Positions 1 through 6,829 of a DNA stretch of 16,785 nt are shown piece after piece. The DNA lies in the NCBI GenBank assembly GCA_934215405.1, contig CAKPZU010000038.1, forward strand, positions 1 to 16,785, in the 5' to 3' direction. The position numbers and the translations under genes are program-made. The stretch is from an uncultured Bacilli bacterium. GTDB taxonomy: Bacteria > Bacillota_I > Bacilli_A > RFN20 > CAG-631. Position 1 is the stretch's first letter. Every line of letters starts with the position of its first letter. The notes beneath the pieces were generated by a model, which had not been told where the DNA came from, did no database searches, and worked only from the letters and a program-made list of their open reading frames with translations.

Positions 1-14
1 TGCAACTTTTTTAT

Positions 15-61
15 AGTGATATTTAAAGAGATATAAAGTGATATTTAAAGGTGATATTAAA
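15..61. repeat. Short direct repeats at the left edge
   Basis: The 14-base unit AGTGATATTTAAAG occurs at 15-28 and again at 37-50, 22 bases apart. A shortened relative, GTGATATTAAA, follows at 51-61. The repeats lie just before a terminator hairpin. They could be a small operator-like array, or simply low-complexity sequence at the end of a gene that lies mostly outside the window. No function is claimed. Confidence 0.4.
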
Positions 62-81
62 TGGTAGGGAGAAATACATAA
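61..81 (+). other. Possible six-codon mini-ORF before a terminator
   Basis: A good ribosome binding site (AAAGGTGA, 47-54) sits at proper spacing before an ATG at 61. The frame encodes only MVGRNT before TAA at 79-81. The bidirectional terminator hairpin begins two bases later. It could be a leader peptide, a decayed gene start, or chance. Nothing downstream on this strand would obviously be regulated, because the next features are on the other strand. Confidence 0.2.
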
Positions 82-82
82 C

Positions 83-117
83 AAAAAAGAGCATTTCTAT
101 AAAGAAATGCTCTTTTT
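83..117. terminator. Bidirectional intrinsic terminator
   Basis: A perfect inverted repeat, AGAGCATTTCT (88-98) and AGAAATGCTCT (103-113) with loop ATAA, is flanked by A5 on the left and T5 on the right. It therefore gives a U-tract in either direction. Leftward it ends the tRNA-Lys transcript immediately after the tRNA 3' end. Rightward it would end whatever enters from the left edge. Confidence 0.9.
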
Positions 118-118
118 G

Positions 119-191
119 TACACCCTTAGGGATTCGAACCCTTGACCCACTGATTAAGAGTCAGTTGCTCTACCAACTGAGCTAACAGGGC
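119..191 (-). tRNA. tRNA-Lys (anticodon CTT), poorly paired acceptor stem
   Basis: The reverse strand from 191 to 119 folds as a tRNA. It has U8 and A9, D stem GCTC/GAGC, anticodon stem ACTGA/TCAGT, loop CTCTTAA with anticodon CTT at 158-156, and T loop TTCGAAT. CTT decodes the lysine codon AAG. The acceptor stem is odd: GCCCTGT (191-185) faces AGGGTGT (126-120), giving C3-U70 and G6-G67 mismatches and two G-U wobbles. T-stem pair 49-65 is A-A. CCA is not encoded. The gene has a near-consensus promoter and an immediate terminator, so it is probably transcribed. Identity as a lysine tRNA gene is clear; whether it is functional, edited or decaying is not. Confidence 0.8.
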
Positions 192-210
192 AGCTACATA
201 ACGCTTAATA

Positions 211-240
211 ATTATAACCTATTGCAATACAATAAGTCAA
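211..240 (-). promoter_or_regulatory. Promoter of tRNA-Lys
   Basis: Read leftward, TTGACT (240-235) is followed after 18 bases by a perfect TATAAT (216-211). A start near 204 would place it about 13 bases before the tRNA 5' end at 191. This is a strong sigma-A type match. Confidence 0.8.
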
Positions 241-249
241 GAGAAAAAA

Positions 250-277
250 TAAAATAAAAACACTCCTATAGGAGTGT
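250..277 (-). terminator. Terminator of rpmB
   Basis: The inverted repeat ACACTCC (277-271 read leftward) / GGAGTGT (266-260) has a TATA loop and is followed leftward by TTTTTATTTT. It lies directly after the rpmB stop codon at 279, so it ends the rpmB transcript before the tRNA promoter. Confidence 0.85.
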
Positions 278-278
278 A

Positions 279-476
279 TTATTCAGCTGTAGATTGTTGT
301 TTATTAAGTGATCTTAATGCTCTTGTAGAAGCTTTAACTTTTACTTTTTGACCATTCACAACTACTGTTTTCTTTTGTAAGTTAACATTCCATTTTCTTT
401 TTGTTGGACGTAATGAATGAGAACGTTTATTTCCACTTAATGGACCTCTACCTGATAATTCACAAACTCTTGCCAT
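279..476 (-). CDS. rpmB: 50S ribosomal protein L28 (bL28)
   Basis: The 65-residue basic protein matches bL28 along its whole length: N-terminal MARVCELSGRGPLSGN, then the conserved SHSLRPTKRKW segment, then a basic C-terminal half. Only one Cys (C5) is present in the N-terminal region, so this is the non-zinc form. L28 is a late-assembling protein of the large ribosomal subunit. The start is fixed by the ribosome binding site AAGGAGGT (read leftward, about 491-484). It is transcribed alone, divergently from fakA, with its own terminator. In B. subtilis rpmB is likewise divergent from the yloU-yloV (fakA) genes; here the asp23-like yloU is missing. Confidence 0.97.
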   Translation of the reverse strand: MARVCELSGRGPLSGNKRSHSLRPTKRKWNVNLQKKTVVVNGQKVKVKASTRALRSLNKQQSTAE

Positions 477-508
477 CTTAAGACCTCCTTATGAACTCAT
501 GCCCTAAT

Positions 509-537
509 ATAATACCATCTTTATTTCAAAAATACAA
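509..537 (-). promoter_or_regulatory. Possible rpmB promoter
   Basis: Read leftward, TTGTAT (537-532) is followed after 17 bases by TATTAT (514-509). The -10 matches well and the -35 weakly. The implied leader to the ATG at 476 is about 26 bases. Confidence 0.4.
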
Positions 538-593
538 CTACAAAATAAAAAAACATCAAAAAAGTTCTTGGTGAAGTAATAAAATGCAAACTA

Positions 594-622
594 TTTACAA
601 TTTTTAACAAAAAGTATATAAT
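594..622 (+). promoter_or_regulatory. Promoter of fakA
   Basis: TTTACA (594-599) and a perfect TATAAT (617-622) are separated by 17 bases. A start near 629 gives a leader of about 75 bases before the fakA ATG at 704. A second TATAAT occurs at 655-660 without a convincing -35. Confidence 0.75.
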
Positions 623-703
623 GCTTATGTATATGTAATTAGTAATTTTATTACTATAATATAAACTGCCGTTTTGGCAAAAAATAATAAAGAGGTATAT
701 AGA

Positions 704-2332
704 ATGAATAATATCAATGCTGAAACTCTAAAAAGTATATTTACTTCAGGAGCTAATAACATTTCAAATAATTTTAAAAATATTGATGCTTTAAATGTTT
801 TTCCAATTCCCGATGGTGATACTGGAACAAATATGATGATGACCATTCAAAATGGTGTAAAAAATATTAATAGCAACCCGACTGATTCATGTGGCGATAT
901 GTCACTAACTTTTTCAAAAGGATTATTGCTTGGGGCAAGAGGAAACTCGGGTGTTATTTTATCTCAAATCTTTAGAGGCTTTGCTGAAGCCTTAACAAAC
1001 AAGGTGGATTTAGTACTTGAAGATTTGGTGGCTGCCTTTGATAGTGGAACAAAAAGAGCTTATAAAGCAGTTTTAAAGCCAGTTGAAGGTACAATGCTAA
1101 CAGTTATTAAGGATGCTTCAAATGCATTAAAGGAAGCATACAATAAAAATAAAACTGACATTGCTTTAGCTTTTGAAAGTATGGTTAATAAAGCAAAGGA
1201 ATCATTACAAAATACACCAAATTTACTCCCAGTATTAAAAGAAGCTGGAGTTGTTGACTCTGGTGGCGCTGGAATTGTTAAAATTCTTGAAGGCTTTTTA
1301 GAAGCAATTAATGGTAAATTTGTTGAAGCTGGAATTGATACAACACAAGACAAAAAATATGTAATGTTTGATCCTGTTGTTGATAATGAAGAAGATGAAT
1401 TTGGCTATTGTACAGAATTCATTATGCGTTTAATGCCAGAAGCAGAAGGCAAAATACCATTTGATTATAATGTTTTAAAGGAATGGCTTTTAAATGTTGG
1501 GGCATCTGTTGTTTTAGTACAAGATGATGACTTAGTAAAGGTTCACGTTCATACCTATAAGCCTGGCGATGTATTTAACTTTGCTCAACAATATGGTGAA
1601 TTTGTTACTATAAAGGTTGAAAATATGGATGAGCAAAATGATAAGCTTGAAAAGAAGCCAGAAAGAAAAGAACAAGCAATCGTAAGTGTAGCTGTAGGTG
1701 AAGGATTAACAAAGCTATTTAAGCAATTAAGAGCAGATGTTGTTATTTCTGGTGGCCAAACAATGAACCCTTCAATTGATGATTTTGTAAAGGCTATTAC
1801 AAAGCTAAATCCAAAATCTGTTATTATTTTACCAAATAATAGTAATATTATTATGTCAGCTAAGCAAGCTGCTGAAATTCTAAATAGCAAGGGCATTGTT
1901 ACTAAGATTGTACCTACAACTTCAATTCAACAAGGTATTTCTGCTTGTATGGGCTTTAACCCTGATTGCACAATTGATGAAAATATTGTCGAAATGCTAT
2001 CAGCAACAAAGCGTGTTACTTGTGGACAGGTTACAACTGCAGTTAGAGATTCAAAGCTTAATGGCATTTCAATTAAAAGCGGAGACTATCTAGGAATTAA
2101 AGAAAAAAGAATTGTTGCTGCTTCAAAGGATTTCCATAGAGTTGCTACAACATTAGTTGACTCAATAATGAATTATGATGCTGAAATATTAACAGTTATT
2201 ACAGGTGCAGGTGTTTCTAAAAAAGCAGTTAAGGCACTTGAAAAATATGTTAAAGAAAAATATAACCATGTTGAAGTAGAAATTCAACAAGGAGATCAAC
2301 CAGTTTATTATTTGTTATTGGCTGTTGAATAA
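704..2332 (+). CDS. fakA: Fatty acid kinase subunit FakA (DhaL/YloV-type)
   Basis: This 542-residue protein matches the FakA/YloV family (B. subtilis YloV is about 550). The N-terminal DhaL nucleotide-binding domain carries the metal-binding motif PIPDGDTGTNM around residues 35-45 and ARGNSGVILSQ at about 78-88; the C-terminal half is the FakA-specific region. Family role: FakA phosphorylates fatty acids presented by a FakB (DegV-like) partner, feeding acyl phosphate into phospholipid synthesis. No fakB lies in this window. The ATG at 704 is preferred because AGAGG (691-695) sits 8 bases upstream; an in-frame TTG at 674 has no ribosome binding site. Its own terminator follows. A lipid gene near acpP fits the usual Bacillota neighbourhood. 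Confidence 0.93.
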   Translation: MNNINAETLKSIFTSGANNISNNFKNIDALNVFPIPDGDTGTNMMMTIQNGVKNINSNPTDSCGDMSLTFSKGLLLGARGNSGVILSQIFRGFAEALTNKVDLVLEDLVAAFDSGTKRAYKAVLKPVEGTMLTVIKDASNALKEAYNKNKTDIALAFESMVNKAKESLQNTPNLLPVLKEAGVVDSGGAGIVKILEGFLEAINGKFVEAGIDTTQDKKYVMFDPVVDNEEDEFGYCTEFIMRLMPEAEGKIPFDYNVLKEWLLNVGASVVLVQDDDLVKVHVHTYKPGDVFNFAQQYGEFVTIKVENMDEQNDKLEKKPERKEQAIVSVAVGEGLTKLFKQLRADVVISGGQTMNPSIDDFVKAITKLNPKSVIILPNNSNIIMSAKQAAEILNSKGIVTKIVPTTSIQQGISACMGFNPDCTIDENIVEMLSATKRVTCGQVTTAVRDSKLNGISIKSGDYLGIKEKRIVAASKDFHRVATTLVDSIMNYDAEILTVITGAGVSKKAVKALEKYVKEKYNHVEVEIQQGDQPVYYLLLAVE

Positions 2333-2357
2333 AATTATCATAAAATTAAACAAATAG

Positions 2358-2380
2358 AGCCGATTTTCGGCTTTTTTCTT
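2358..2380 (+). terminator. Terminator of fakA
   Basis: AGCCGA (2358-2363) pairs with TCGGCT (2367-2372) across a three-base loop and is followed by TTTTTTCTT. It is 25 bases after the fakA stop. Confidence 0.85.
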
Positions 2381-2386
2381 TAATTT

Positions 2387-2421
2387 TTGGAAAAAATAGA
2401 AAAAATATTGTATATTATAAT
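2387..2421 (+). promoter_or_regulatory. Possible recG promoter
   Basis: TTGGAA (2387-2392), an 18-base spacer and TATATT (2411-2416) form one candidate. A perfect TATAAT overlaps at 2416-2421 but lies only 20 bases before the recG start codon, so its use would leave almost no leader. The ribosome binding site AGGTG is at 2423-2427. Confidence 0.4.
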
Positions 2422-2435
2422 TAGGTGAATGTTAT

Positions 2436-4436
2436 ATGGAAAAAATAAAATTAACAACAACTAGACAAGAGATAGTTAATAAGATGAGCTTTAAATCAAT
2501 TGAAGATATTTTAAGATATTATCCATATAGATATGATATTTATAAGGATGAGGCTCTTTCTATGTCCTTACATAATCAAAAGGTGTGTGTTGAAGGTTTT
2601 ATTATTTCTAAAATAAAGGTTGAGCACTTTAATAATAGGGTTAAAACATCATTTGTAATAAAAACCAAAACAAATGAGGTTAAATTAACTATGTTTAATA
2701 AATTTGCTAATAAATATATAAAGGATAATTCTTCAATTGTAGCCTTAGGAAAATACAATGCCTTTTATAATGAAATAAGTGTTTCATCTTTTTTTGTTGG
2801 CACATTAAATGGAAAAGAAAAAATAACACCTGTCTATTCTTTACCAACTGATATTAAAGAATATACCTATGGCATGTTTGTTAAATATGCTTATAAATTT
2901 GCAATAGAAAATAGCTTAATAAAGGAGTATTTACCTTCTTTTTTAAAAGAAAAATACAAATTAGTTTCCTTAAAGGATGCATTATTATTTATTCATAATC
3001 CTAATGACGAAAGTGAGCTTGCTCAAGCCAAAAGATACTTAAAATATGAGGAATTATTAAATTTTACTATTATTGGTGCTTTAAAAAGGAAATACAATGA
3101 TTCATTCATAAAAAAGCATGCAAAAATAATTAATTATTTTAAAGTGAAGGAATTTATCTATTCACTACCATTTAAATTAAGCAAGGATCAAATAAGCGTC
3201 GTTGCTGAAATCTTTAAGGATATGGAAAATAAAAGAGGCATGTATCGTTTACTTCAAGGTGATGTTGGAAGTGGAAAAACCATTGTTGCTTTAATCGCCT
3301 TAGTGGCAAATTATACTGCCTCATATCAAGGGGTAATAATGGCTCCAACGGATATTTTAGCGCGTCAGCATTATGAATCATTTATTGCTTTTTTAAAAAA
3401 TAGTGGCATAAAAATTGCCCTTCTTGTTTCAAACATGCCAGCAAATGAAAAAAAAGAAGTTATAAATAAATTAAAGAATAACGAAATAGATATAGTTGTA
3501 GGAACACACTCATTAATACAAGATGATGTATCGTTTAATAATTTAGGTCTTGCAATTATTGATGAACAGCATCGCTTTGGCGTAAAGCAAAGAGAAGCAT
3601 TAAAAAACAAAGGTGAATCATTAGATGTATTATATATGTCAGCAACGCCAATTCCAAGGACTTTAGCTAGTACTATCTATATGGATATGGATGTTTCAAC
3701 AATAAAATCATATCCATATTCAAATAGAAAAATAATATCAAAATATATTGATGATGATTCAATTAATAGTGAAAAGGAATTTGTCTTAAATTATTTAAAA
3801 AGTAAGCAAAAAATTTATGTTGTATGTCCATGTATTGAAGAATCTAATTTAGAAATATTTAATGTACAAGAAATATTCTTAAAATGGCAAAAAATGTTTA
3901 AAGGTATAAAAATTGGTATGATTCATGGAAAGCTTTCAAGCGATGAAAAAAATAAAATCATGGATGAATTTAAAAATTCTGACATGCAGGTTTTAATTTC
4001 AACAACTATCATTGAGGTTGGAATTAGCATTAAAAATGCTAACATGATGATTATTTATAATGCTGAAAGATTTGGCTTAGCTCAGCTTCATCAATTAAGA
4101 GGGAGAATAGCAAGGGATGGATCTACTGGCTATTGCTATTTTTTATCTTCTTCAATGGATATAGATGTTAGTGAACGCTTAAAATTTATTTCTTCGACAA
4201 ATGATGGCTTTAAAATATCAGAATATGATTTAAAAAGAAGGGGTGCAGGGGACATGCTAGGCGTTGCCCAATCTGGAAAATCTCCTTTTACAATTGCTAA
4301 TTTAATTGATGATTATAATATATTAAAGGTTGCTAGTAAGGATGCTTTATACATTCTAAACAACGAAGATGATTTTAAGGACTATATTAGTCACGTTAGT
4401 GACATTATCAACAAATCTGTTGATTTTGTTGACTAG
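2436..4436 (+). CDS. recG: ATP-dependent DNA helicase RecG
   Basis: The 666-residue protein is close to the usual RecG length (about 680). The N-terminal part is the wedge/OB-fold region; PYRYD near residue 30 is a family signature. Superfamily 2 helicase motifs follow: Walker A GDVGSGKT (275-282), DEQH Walker B (376-379), SATPIPRTL (402-410) and motif VI RGRIAR (555-560) within QLHQLRGRIAR. RecG remodels stalled replication forks and branch-migrates Holliday junctions. Motif VI usually reads RGRVGR, so the Gly-to-Ala change is a small oddity; both arginines are kept. The start at 2436 has AGGTG 8 bases upstream. It ends with TAG, and the acpP promoter begins 6 bases after the stop. In B. subtilis recG also stands between yloV and the fatty-acid genes. 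Confidence 0.97.
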   Translation: MEKIKLTTTRQEIVNKMSFKSIEDILRYYPYRYDIYKDEALSMSLHNQKVCVEGFIISKIKVEHFNNRVKTSFVIKTKTNEVKLTMFNKFANKYIKDNSSIVALGKYNAFYNEISVSSFFVGTLNGKEKITPVYSLPTDIKEYTYGMFVKYAYKFAIENSLIKEYLPSFLKEKYKLVSLKDALLFIHNPNDESELAQAKRYLKYEELLNFTIIGALKRKYNDSFIKKHAKIINYFKVKEFIYSLPFKLSKDQISVVAEIFKDMENKRGMYRLLQGDVGSGKTIVALIALVANYTASYQGVIMAPTDILARQHYESFIAFLKNSGIKIALLVSNMPANEKKEVINKLKNNEIDIVVGTHSLIQDDVSFNNLGLAIIDEQHRFGVKQREALKNKGESLDVLYMSATPIPRTLASTIYMDMDVSTIKSYPYSNRKIISKYIDDDSINSEKEFVLNYLKSKQKIYVVCPCIEESNLEIFNVQEIFLKWQKMFKGIKIGMIHGKLSSDEKNKIMDEFKNSDMQVLISTTIIEVGISIKNANMMIIYNAERFGLAQLHQLRGRIARDGSTGYCYFLSSSMDIDVSERLKFISSTNDGFKISEYDLKRRGAGDMLGVAQSGKSPFTIANLIDDYNILKVASKDALYILNNEDDFKDYISHVSDIINKSVDFVD

Positions 4437-4441
4437 TTTAT

Positions 4442-4470
4442 TTGACAAATTATCACATGTATTATAGAAT
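4442..4470 (+). promoter_or_regulatory. Promoter of acpP
   Basis: A perfect TTGACA (4442-4447) and TAGAAT (4465-4470) are separated by 17 bases. The -35 lies just after the recG stop. The rpsP promoter has the same -35, spacer length and -10. Confidence 0.85.
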
Positions 4471-4503
4471 AATGTTGAAAAAATCGCGGAGGTAATATTT
4501 AAT

Positions 4504-4731
4504 ATGTTTGAAAAGGTTAAAAAGATTTTAGCTGAGCAACTAGATGTTAGTGAAGATAGAATTACTATGGATGCAAATATTGTTGAGGATTTAGAAGCTG
4601 ATTCTTTATCTGTTATGCAAGTAATTATGGAGCTTGAGGAAGAATTCAATATTAGCGTTGATGATTCTGATTTAAATAATCTTCATACAGTTGGCGACAT
4701 TGTTAGATTTGTTGAAGCAAAAACTAAATAA
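4504..4731 (+). CDS. acpP: Acyl carrier protein
   Basis: The 75-residue, very acidic helical protein has the ACP signature DSL at 33-35; Ser34 is the site for the 4'-phosphopantetheine arm. It is followed by the usual helix II (MQVIMELEEEFNI). ACP carries growing acyl chains during fatty acid synthesis. The residue before ADSL is Glu where Gly is common. GGAGG (4488-4492) lies 11 bases before the ATG. It is transcribed alone between its own promoter and a terminator. The fapR-plsX-fabD-fabG genes that normally precede acpP in Bacillota, and rnc-smc that follow, are absent here. No FapR-like operator was recognised at the promoter. Confidence 0.96.
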   Translation: MFEKVKKILAEQLDVSEDRITMDANIVEDLEADSLSVMQVIMELEEEFNISVDDSDLNNLHTVGDIVRFVEAKTK

Positions 4732-4736
4732 TAATT

Positions 4737-4769
4737 AAGGGGGAGTAATAACTTCCTTTTATTTATTTT
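4737..4769 (+). terminator. Terminator of acpP
   Basis: AAGGGGGAGT (4737-4746) pairs with ACTTCCTTTT (4751-4760), including three G-U pairs, across loop AATA. The 3' arm runs into TTTTATTTATTTT. Confidence 0.75.
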
Positions 4770-4789
4770 AATATGTAAAGTAAAAACAC

Positions 4790-4818
4790 TTGACACACGT
4801 TGTAAATTGTATTAGAAT
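4790..4818 (+). promoter_or_regulatory. Promoter of rpsP-khpA
   Basis: TTGACA (4790-4795), a 17-base spacer and TAGAAT (4813-4818). A start near 4825 gives a short leader ending in AAGGAGG (4835-4841), with no room for a structured leader. Confidence 0.85.
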
Positions 4819-4849
4819 AATAGCGTAATAAAACAAGGAGGAACTAAAA

Positions 4850-5128
4850 ATGGCAGTAAAAATTAGAATGCAAAGAAATGGTCGTCATAAATTAGCTTCA
4901 TATAGAATTGTAGTTGCAGATTCACGTTATCCACGTGATGGTCGTTTTATCGAAATCTTAGGATACTATGATCCAACAACTTCTCCTGCAACTGTTAAAA
5001 TTGATGCAGATAAAGCTTATGAATGGATTAAGAAAGGTGCTCAACCTTCTGATACAGTTAAGACTTTCTTATCAAACGCTGGAGTATTAAAGAGAATTCA
5101 CGAAGAAACTCACAAGAAAGGTGAATAA
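4850..5128 (+). CDS. rpsP: 30S ribosomal protein S16 (bS16)
   Basis: The 92-residue protein begins with MAVKIRMQRNGRHKLASYRIVVADSR and continues with DGRFIEILGYYDP, both bS16 signatures. S16 assembles early into the body of the small subunit. A full AAGGAGG lies 8 bases before the ATG. Arg is often encoded by CGT here, while neighbouring non-ribosomal genes mostly use AGA, which fits high expression. It is co-transcribed with khpA, whose ATG is two bases after its stop. The adjacent rpsP-khpA-rimM-trmD-rplS order is the classic Bacillota arrangement (ylqD, present in B. subtilis, is missing). Confidence 0.98.
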   Translation: MAVKIRMQRNGRHKLASYRIVVADSRYPRDGRFIEILGYYDPTTSPATVKIDADKAYEWIKKGAQPSDTVKTFLSNAGVLKRIHEETHKKGE

Positions 5129-5130
5129 TC

Positions 5131-5376
5131 ATGGAAGATTTAGTTAGAGCAATTGTTGAACCAATGATTTCTAACAAAGAAGCTCTTATGATTAAAACTG
5201 TTCCAGCAGTTGAAAATGAACCTGCAGAAATTATTGTTATTACTGATAAAGCAGATACAGCAAGATTAATTGGCAAAGGCGGAAGCGTTGCTAATGCAAT
5301 TCGTAAGGTTGTATCTATTAAATCACGTCTTGACAATGCTCATGTAAGAGTTAAATTTGAATCATATGATGAATAA
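5131..5376 (+). CDS. khpA: KH-domain RNA-binding protein KhpA (YlqC)
   Basis: The 81-residue protein is a single KH domain. The RNA-binding GxxG loop is GKGG at residues 48-51, inside RLIGKGGSVANAIRKVV. The family normally pairs with KhpB (Jag/EloR), binds many RNAs and affects cell elongation and division; khpB is not in the window. The start follows the rpsP stop by two bases, with AAAGGTGA (5117-5124) inside the rpsP end as ribosome binding site, so translation is probably coupled. A terminator hairpin follows directly, separating this pair from rimM-trmD. Confidence 0.94.
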   Translation: MEDLVRAIVEPMISNKEALMIKTVPAVENEPAEIIVITDKADTARLIGKGGSVANAIRKVVSIKSRLDNAHVRVKFESYDE

Positions 5377-5410
5377 ATAGGTGATGTTTTATCATCTATT
5401 TTTTATCTTT
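5376..5410 (+). terminator. Terminator of rpsP-khpA
   Basis: AATAGGTGAT (5376-5385) pairs with ATCATCTATT (5391-5400), including one G-U, with loop GTTTT and a T-rich tail. It overlaps the last base of the khpA stop. No good promoter is seen between it and rimM; a TATAAT at 5412-5417 is only 17 bases from the rimM ATG, so rimM-trmD may depend partly on read-through. Confidence 0.75.
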
Positions 5411-5428
5411 TTATAATGGAGGTACAAT

Positions 5429-5935
5429 ATGAACGTTATTTTAGGAATTGTTGTTGGCTCATTTGGAATAAAAGGCGATATTAAGGTTAAATCATGTACA
5501 GATTTTGCATCTAAAAGATATAAAAAAGGAAATGCAGTTAAACTAATTAACCCTATTAATCAAAAAGAAGAAGGCTTTGAAATATTAAATTATAGAAAAG
5601 GCAAAGATGTGGATGTTTTATTATTAGACAAAATTACTAATCCTGAGGATGCCTTAAAATATAAAGGATGGCAAATAGTTATTGAAAAGCCAACTGATGA
5701 TTTAAAAGAAAATGAATACTATTTTGCTGATTTGTATCATTGTAAGGTTTTTTATAATGATATCCTAATTGGTGAGGTTATAGATTTAATTAATGCTAAT
5801 TCTAATCTAATATTAAGAATAAAAAGGGAGGATAAAAAGGATTTACTATATCCATTTGTCCAAAAATTTATAAAAGAAGTTGACATTACTAATAAAAGAA
5901 TTGATATTTTACCAATAAAAGGAATGCTTGATTAA
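5429..5935 (+). CDS. rimM: 16S rRNA processing protein RimM
   Basis: This 168-residue protein has the two RimM domains. The N-terminal beta-barrel begins GIVVGSFGIKGDIKVKS, with the conserved GxxG turn and typical early residues. The C-terminal PRC-barrel runs from about NEYYFADL (near residue 91) to the end, with the YPFVQKFIKEVD segment. RimM assists maturation of the 30S head domain and binds S19. GGAGGT (5418-5423) gives a strong ribosome binding site. The stop overlaps the trmD ATG by one base (TAATG), so the two are translationally coupled. Confidence 0.95.
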   Translation: MNVILGIVVGSFGIKGDIKVKSCTDFASKRYKKGNAVKLINPINQKEEGFEILNYRKGKDVDVLLLDKITNPEDALKYKGWQIVIEKPTDDLKENEYYFADLYHCKVFYNDILIGEVIDLINANSNLILRIKREDKKDLLYPFVQKFIKEVDITNKRIDILPIKGMLD

Positions 5936-6696
5936 TGAAAATTACTATTTTAACCTTATTTAAAGAACAATTTGAAGGTTTTACAAATACTTCAATCATT
6001 AAAAGAGCAATCGATAAAAAAATAGTTGATATAGAGGTTATAAATTATAGAGATTATTCAAATGATAGGCTAAAAAGAGTAGACCAGCCTCCATATGGAG
6101 GAGGAGCTGGAATGATTATAAAGCTACAGCCTATTGTTGATTGCTTAAAGCAAATCAAAACAGAAAATAGCTATGTAATTTTACTTTCAGCAAAGGGAAA
6201 ACTTTATAATCAAAAAATAGCTCATTCTTTAACAAAATACAATCATATTATTTTAATTTGTGGACATTACGAAGGAATTGATGATCGAATACTTAATTAT
6301 GTTGATGCTGAATTATCAATTGGTGATTATATTTTAACTGGTGGTGAAATTCCTTCAATGATTATTGCTGATTCAATTATTAGGCTTTTAGATGGGACGA
6401 TAAAAAATGATTCAGTGGTTGAAGAATCATTTGAGAATAATTTGCTTGAGTATCCTCAATACACAGAGCCTAGAATATTTGAAGGCTATGAGGTCCCAAA
6501 TATTTTGTTTTCTGGAAATCATAAAGCAATTAAAGAATACCGCTTTAAGGAAAGCATAAAGAAAACATTATCTAATAGGCCGGATTTATTAAACGTTGAT
6601 GTATTTAATAAGCAAGAAAAAAAATGGTATAATGATTTACAGGATGATTCAAACATCAATAAAGCAATAGACAAGGCAAAGAAATTTACAAAGTAA
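5935..6696 (+). CDS. trmD: tRNA (guanine-37-N1)-methyltransferase TrmD
   Basis: The 253-residue SPOUT-family enzyme methylates G37 of tRNAs with G36, preventing +1 frameshifting. Trefoil-knot motifs are visible: PPYGGGAGM (about 52-60), ICGHYEGIDDRI (108-119) and SIGDYILTGGE (128-138), which together form the SAM site. The C-terminal part has LEYPQYTEPR and LFSGNHKAI. LSAKGK at about 84-89 replaces the more usual LSPQGK. The start overlaps the rimM stop by one base. A separate promoter for rplS begins only about 10 bases after the trmD stop. Confidence 0.97.
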   Translation: MKITILTLFKEQFEGFTNTSIIKRAIDKKIVDIEVINYRDYSNDRLKRVDQPPYGGGAGMIIKLQPIVDCLKQIKTENSYVILLSAKGKLYNQKIAHSLTKYNHIILICGHYEGIDDRILNYVDAELSIGDYILTGGEIPSMIIADSIIRLLDGTIKNDSVVEESFENNLLEYPQYTEPRIFEGYEVPNILFSGNHKAIKEYRFKESIKKTLSNRPDLLNVDVFNKQEKKWYNDLQDDSNINKAIDKAKKFTK

Positions 6697-6706
6697 AAAT
6701 TTATTA

Positions 6707-6735
6707 TTGAATAATAATAAGTAATTTGCTATAAT
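6707..6735 (+). promoter_or_regulatory. Promoter of rplS
   Basis: TTGAAT (6707-6712), a 17-base spacer and a perfect TATAAT (6730-6735). The start near 6742 opens an 88-base leader, long compared with other leaders in the window. Confidence 0.8.
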
Positions 6736-6741
6736 ATTAGG

Positions 6742-6829
6742 GCGTAATGCAAACCTGGTGCTCCGCTAAGAACTAGTCACACTTATGAGCAACTTGTAAA
6801 AATATATGTAAAAAGGAGAAATAAATACT
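6742..6829 (+). ncRNA. Candidate L19 ribosomal protein leader (autoregulatory)
   Basis: The untranslated leader of rplS contains a GC-richer structured island in an otherwise AT-rich gap. TGCTC (6759-6763) pairs with GAGCA (6787-6791), enclosing TAAG (6767-6770) with CTTA (6782-6785), and an apical loop with ACTAGTCACA. An L19 leader upstream of rplS is a known family in low-GC Firmicutes, thought to let free L19 repress its own synthesis. Position and structure fit; I cannot test the covariance model. The ribosome binding site AGGAG is at 6814-6818. Confidence 0.6.

Noticed and set aside
674..703. TTG start for fakA, 10 codons upstream
   Set aside because: It has no ribosome binding site, while the ATG at 704 has AGAGG at good spacing and matches the family N-terminus.
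1060..1353. Reverse-strand open frame inside fakA, and similar frames inside recG, topA and others
   Set aside because: These lie opposite conserved genes, lack ribosome binding sites and have no family resemblance; they reflect the codon use of the real gene.
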